64,000 nt of DNA from Paramacrobiotus metropolitanus (Eukaryota; Tardigrada; Eutardigrada; Parachela; Macrobiotidae), in the NCBI RefSeq assembly GCF_019649055.1, contig NW_026570259.1, positions 496,001 to 560,000 on the forward strand. The letters run 5' to 3'. Under the pieces are notes generated by a model. The model searched no databases. It was not told the DNA's origin and saw only the letters and a program-made list of their open reading frames with translations. Positions 63,649 through 64,000 of the stretch are shown here, in pieces (the stretch's first letter is position 1; the number at the start of each line of letters is the position of its first letter). The translations under genes and the position numbers were made by a program.

Positions 63649-64000
63649 CTAAGGTACTGTTTCCCAGTCTTCGAAGTACTCCGTTACTTCGTCGGTCGGA
63701 GCCTCCGGCCGTCTACCTGGTTGGCCTACCAAGGGCGGTTCAGGCGTCATTCTGGCGTCCTGTGAGATTGCGGGTCGGCGTCCCGATTCTCCGCTTAGCC
63801 CGTGGCTCGTAATGCCTAATTGGGCACTGAGCCGTCCGGGCAGCCTGGTGACGTTTCTCGTCCCGGCTGGTCGGGTCCGGTTTCTCCGGCCGACATCCCC
63901 GGCTTCACCTTCTGGGCTTGGGGGTCCGGGCACGTTCTGTGTCCCGGCTGCCGATCGGATCCAGGTTCCTTGGCCGATCCTCCCAGGTACCTGTTCTGGT
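63649..64000 (-). CDS. Partial Pro/Arg-rich ORF at the window edge
   Basis: Open from the right edge to a stop at 63649. It is rich in Pro, Gly and Arg, with a repeated pattern (GTQNVPGPPS / GTRNVTRLPG). Probably part of a gag-like protein extending outside the window; truncated by the window edge. Confidence 0.35.
   Translation of the reverse strand, partial: PEQVPGRIGQGTWIRSAAGTQNVPGPPSPEGEAGDVGRRNRTRPAGTRNVTRLPGRLSAQLGITSHGLSGESGRRPAISQDARMTPEPPLVGQPGRRPEAPTDEVTEYFEDWETVP

Larger units (their letters stand above)
40561..64000 (-). mobile_element. Giant Ty3/gypsy-type retroelement (partial, minus strand)
   Basis: Protease, RT, RNase H and integrase homology in Ty3/gypsy order on the minus strand, followed by about 11 kb of further coding sequence (56.5-45.7 kb) and about 5 kb of non-coding hairpin-rich DNA. 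All large coherent frames are on minus. The region is uniformly GC-rich, unlike the host DNA to the left. The 5' end lies beyond the right edge, so length is at least 23 kb, far above the usual 5-10 kb. Catalytic residues of RT, RNase H and integrase are retained, but pol is split by frame changes and a stop, so this copy as shown is not intact. Confidence 0.85.

Overview
This window looks like nuclear DNA of a compact, short-intron invertebrate animal. Genes are split by GT-AG introns of about 65-420 bp. They encode animal-type proteins: an axonemal AXDND1-like protein, an ANKFN1/Wide-awake-like protein, secreted Ig proteins and calcineurin B. The AXDND1-like gene implies motile cilia or flagellated sperm. 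I cannot name the species from sequence alone.

Layout. 1-2800: a 10/11-mer (21-bp) minisatellite that stays open in several reading frames and is not a gene. About 4640-16562: block A, a direct-repeat segment holding a two-exon secreted two-Ig protein gene, a two-exon AXDND1-like gene and a 15-exon ANKFN1-like gene. 16563-25680: a gene-poor spacer with a two-copy inverted-repeat element, several near-zero-spacer palindromes, a probable pogo/Tigger-like fragment and one small two-exon type I membrane protein gene on the minus strand (21359-21939). About 25680-37667: block B, the paralogous copy of block A. Its AXDND1-like gene has a one-base deletion, and its ANKFN1-like gene has a different last exon because the duplication breakpoint lies inside that exon. 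38088-38597: an intronless calcineurin B on the minus strand. 39063-40080: a duplicated leader-like segment beside a cysteine-rich ORF.

From about 40.4 kb to the end the base composition jumps to GC-rich and the DNA is one giant minus-strand Ty3/gypsy-type retroelement of at least 23 kb, open at the right edge. In its reading direction (high to low coordinates) it has a possible gag remnant; protease, a roughly 800-residue insert, RT and RNase H; integrase; then, unusually, about 11 kb of accessory coding sequence downstream of pol. The accessory part holds repeated helical modules, four winged-helix-like domains and a CxxC/CxxC protein. After it come about 5 kb of non-coding, hairpin-packed sequence. 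Coding continuity is broken by in-frame TAG/TGA codons and single-base frame changes, so this copy is decayed, or partly mis-assembled, or both.

The most unusual signal is a family of more than 20 small hairpins across the retroelement. They share a near-constant five-base loop (TATTG on +, CAATA in the coding sense) but have entirely different, compensating stems. They occur in non-coding and coding parts alike, which is the pattern expected of a repeated RNA recognition element such as a packaging or assembly signal.
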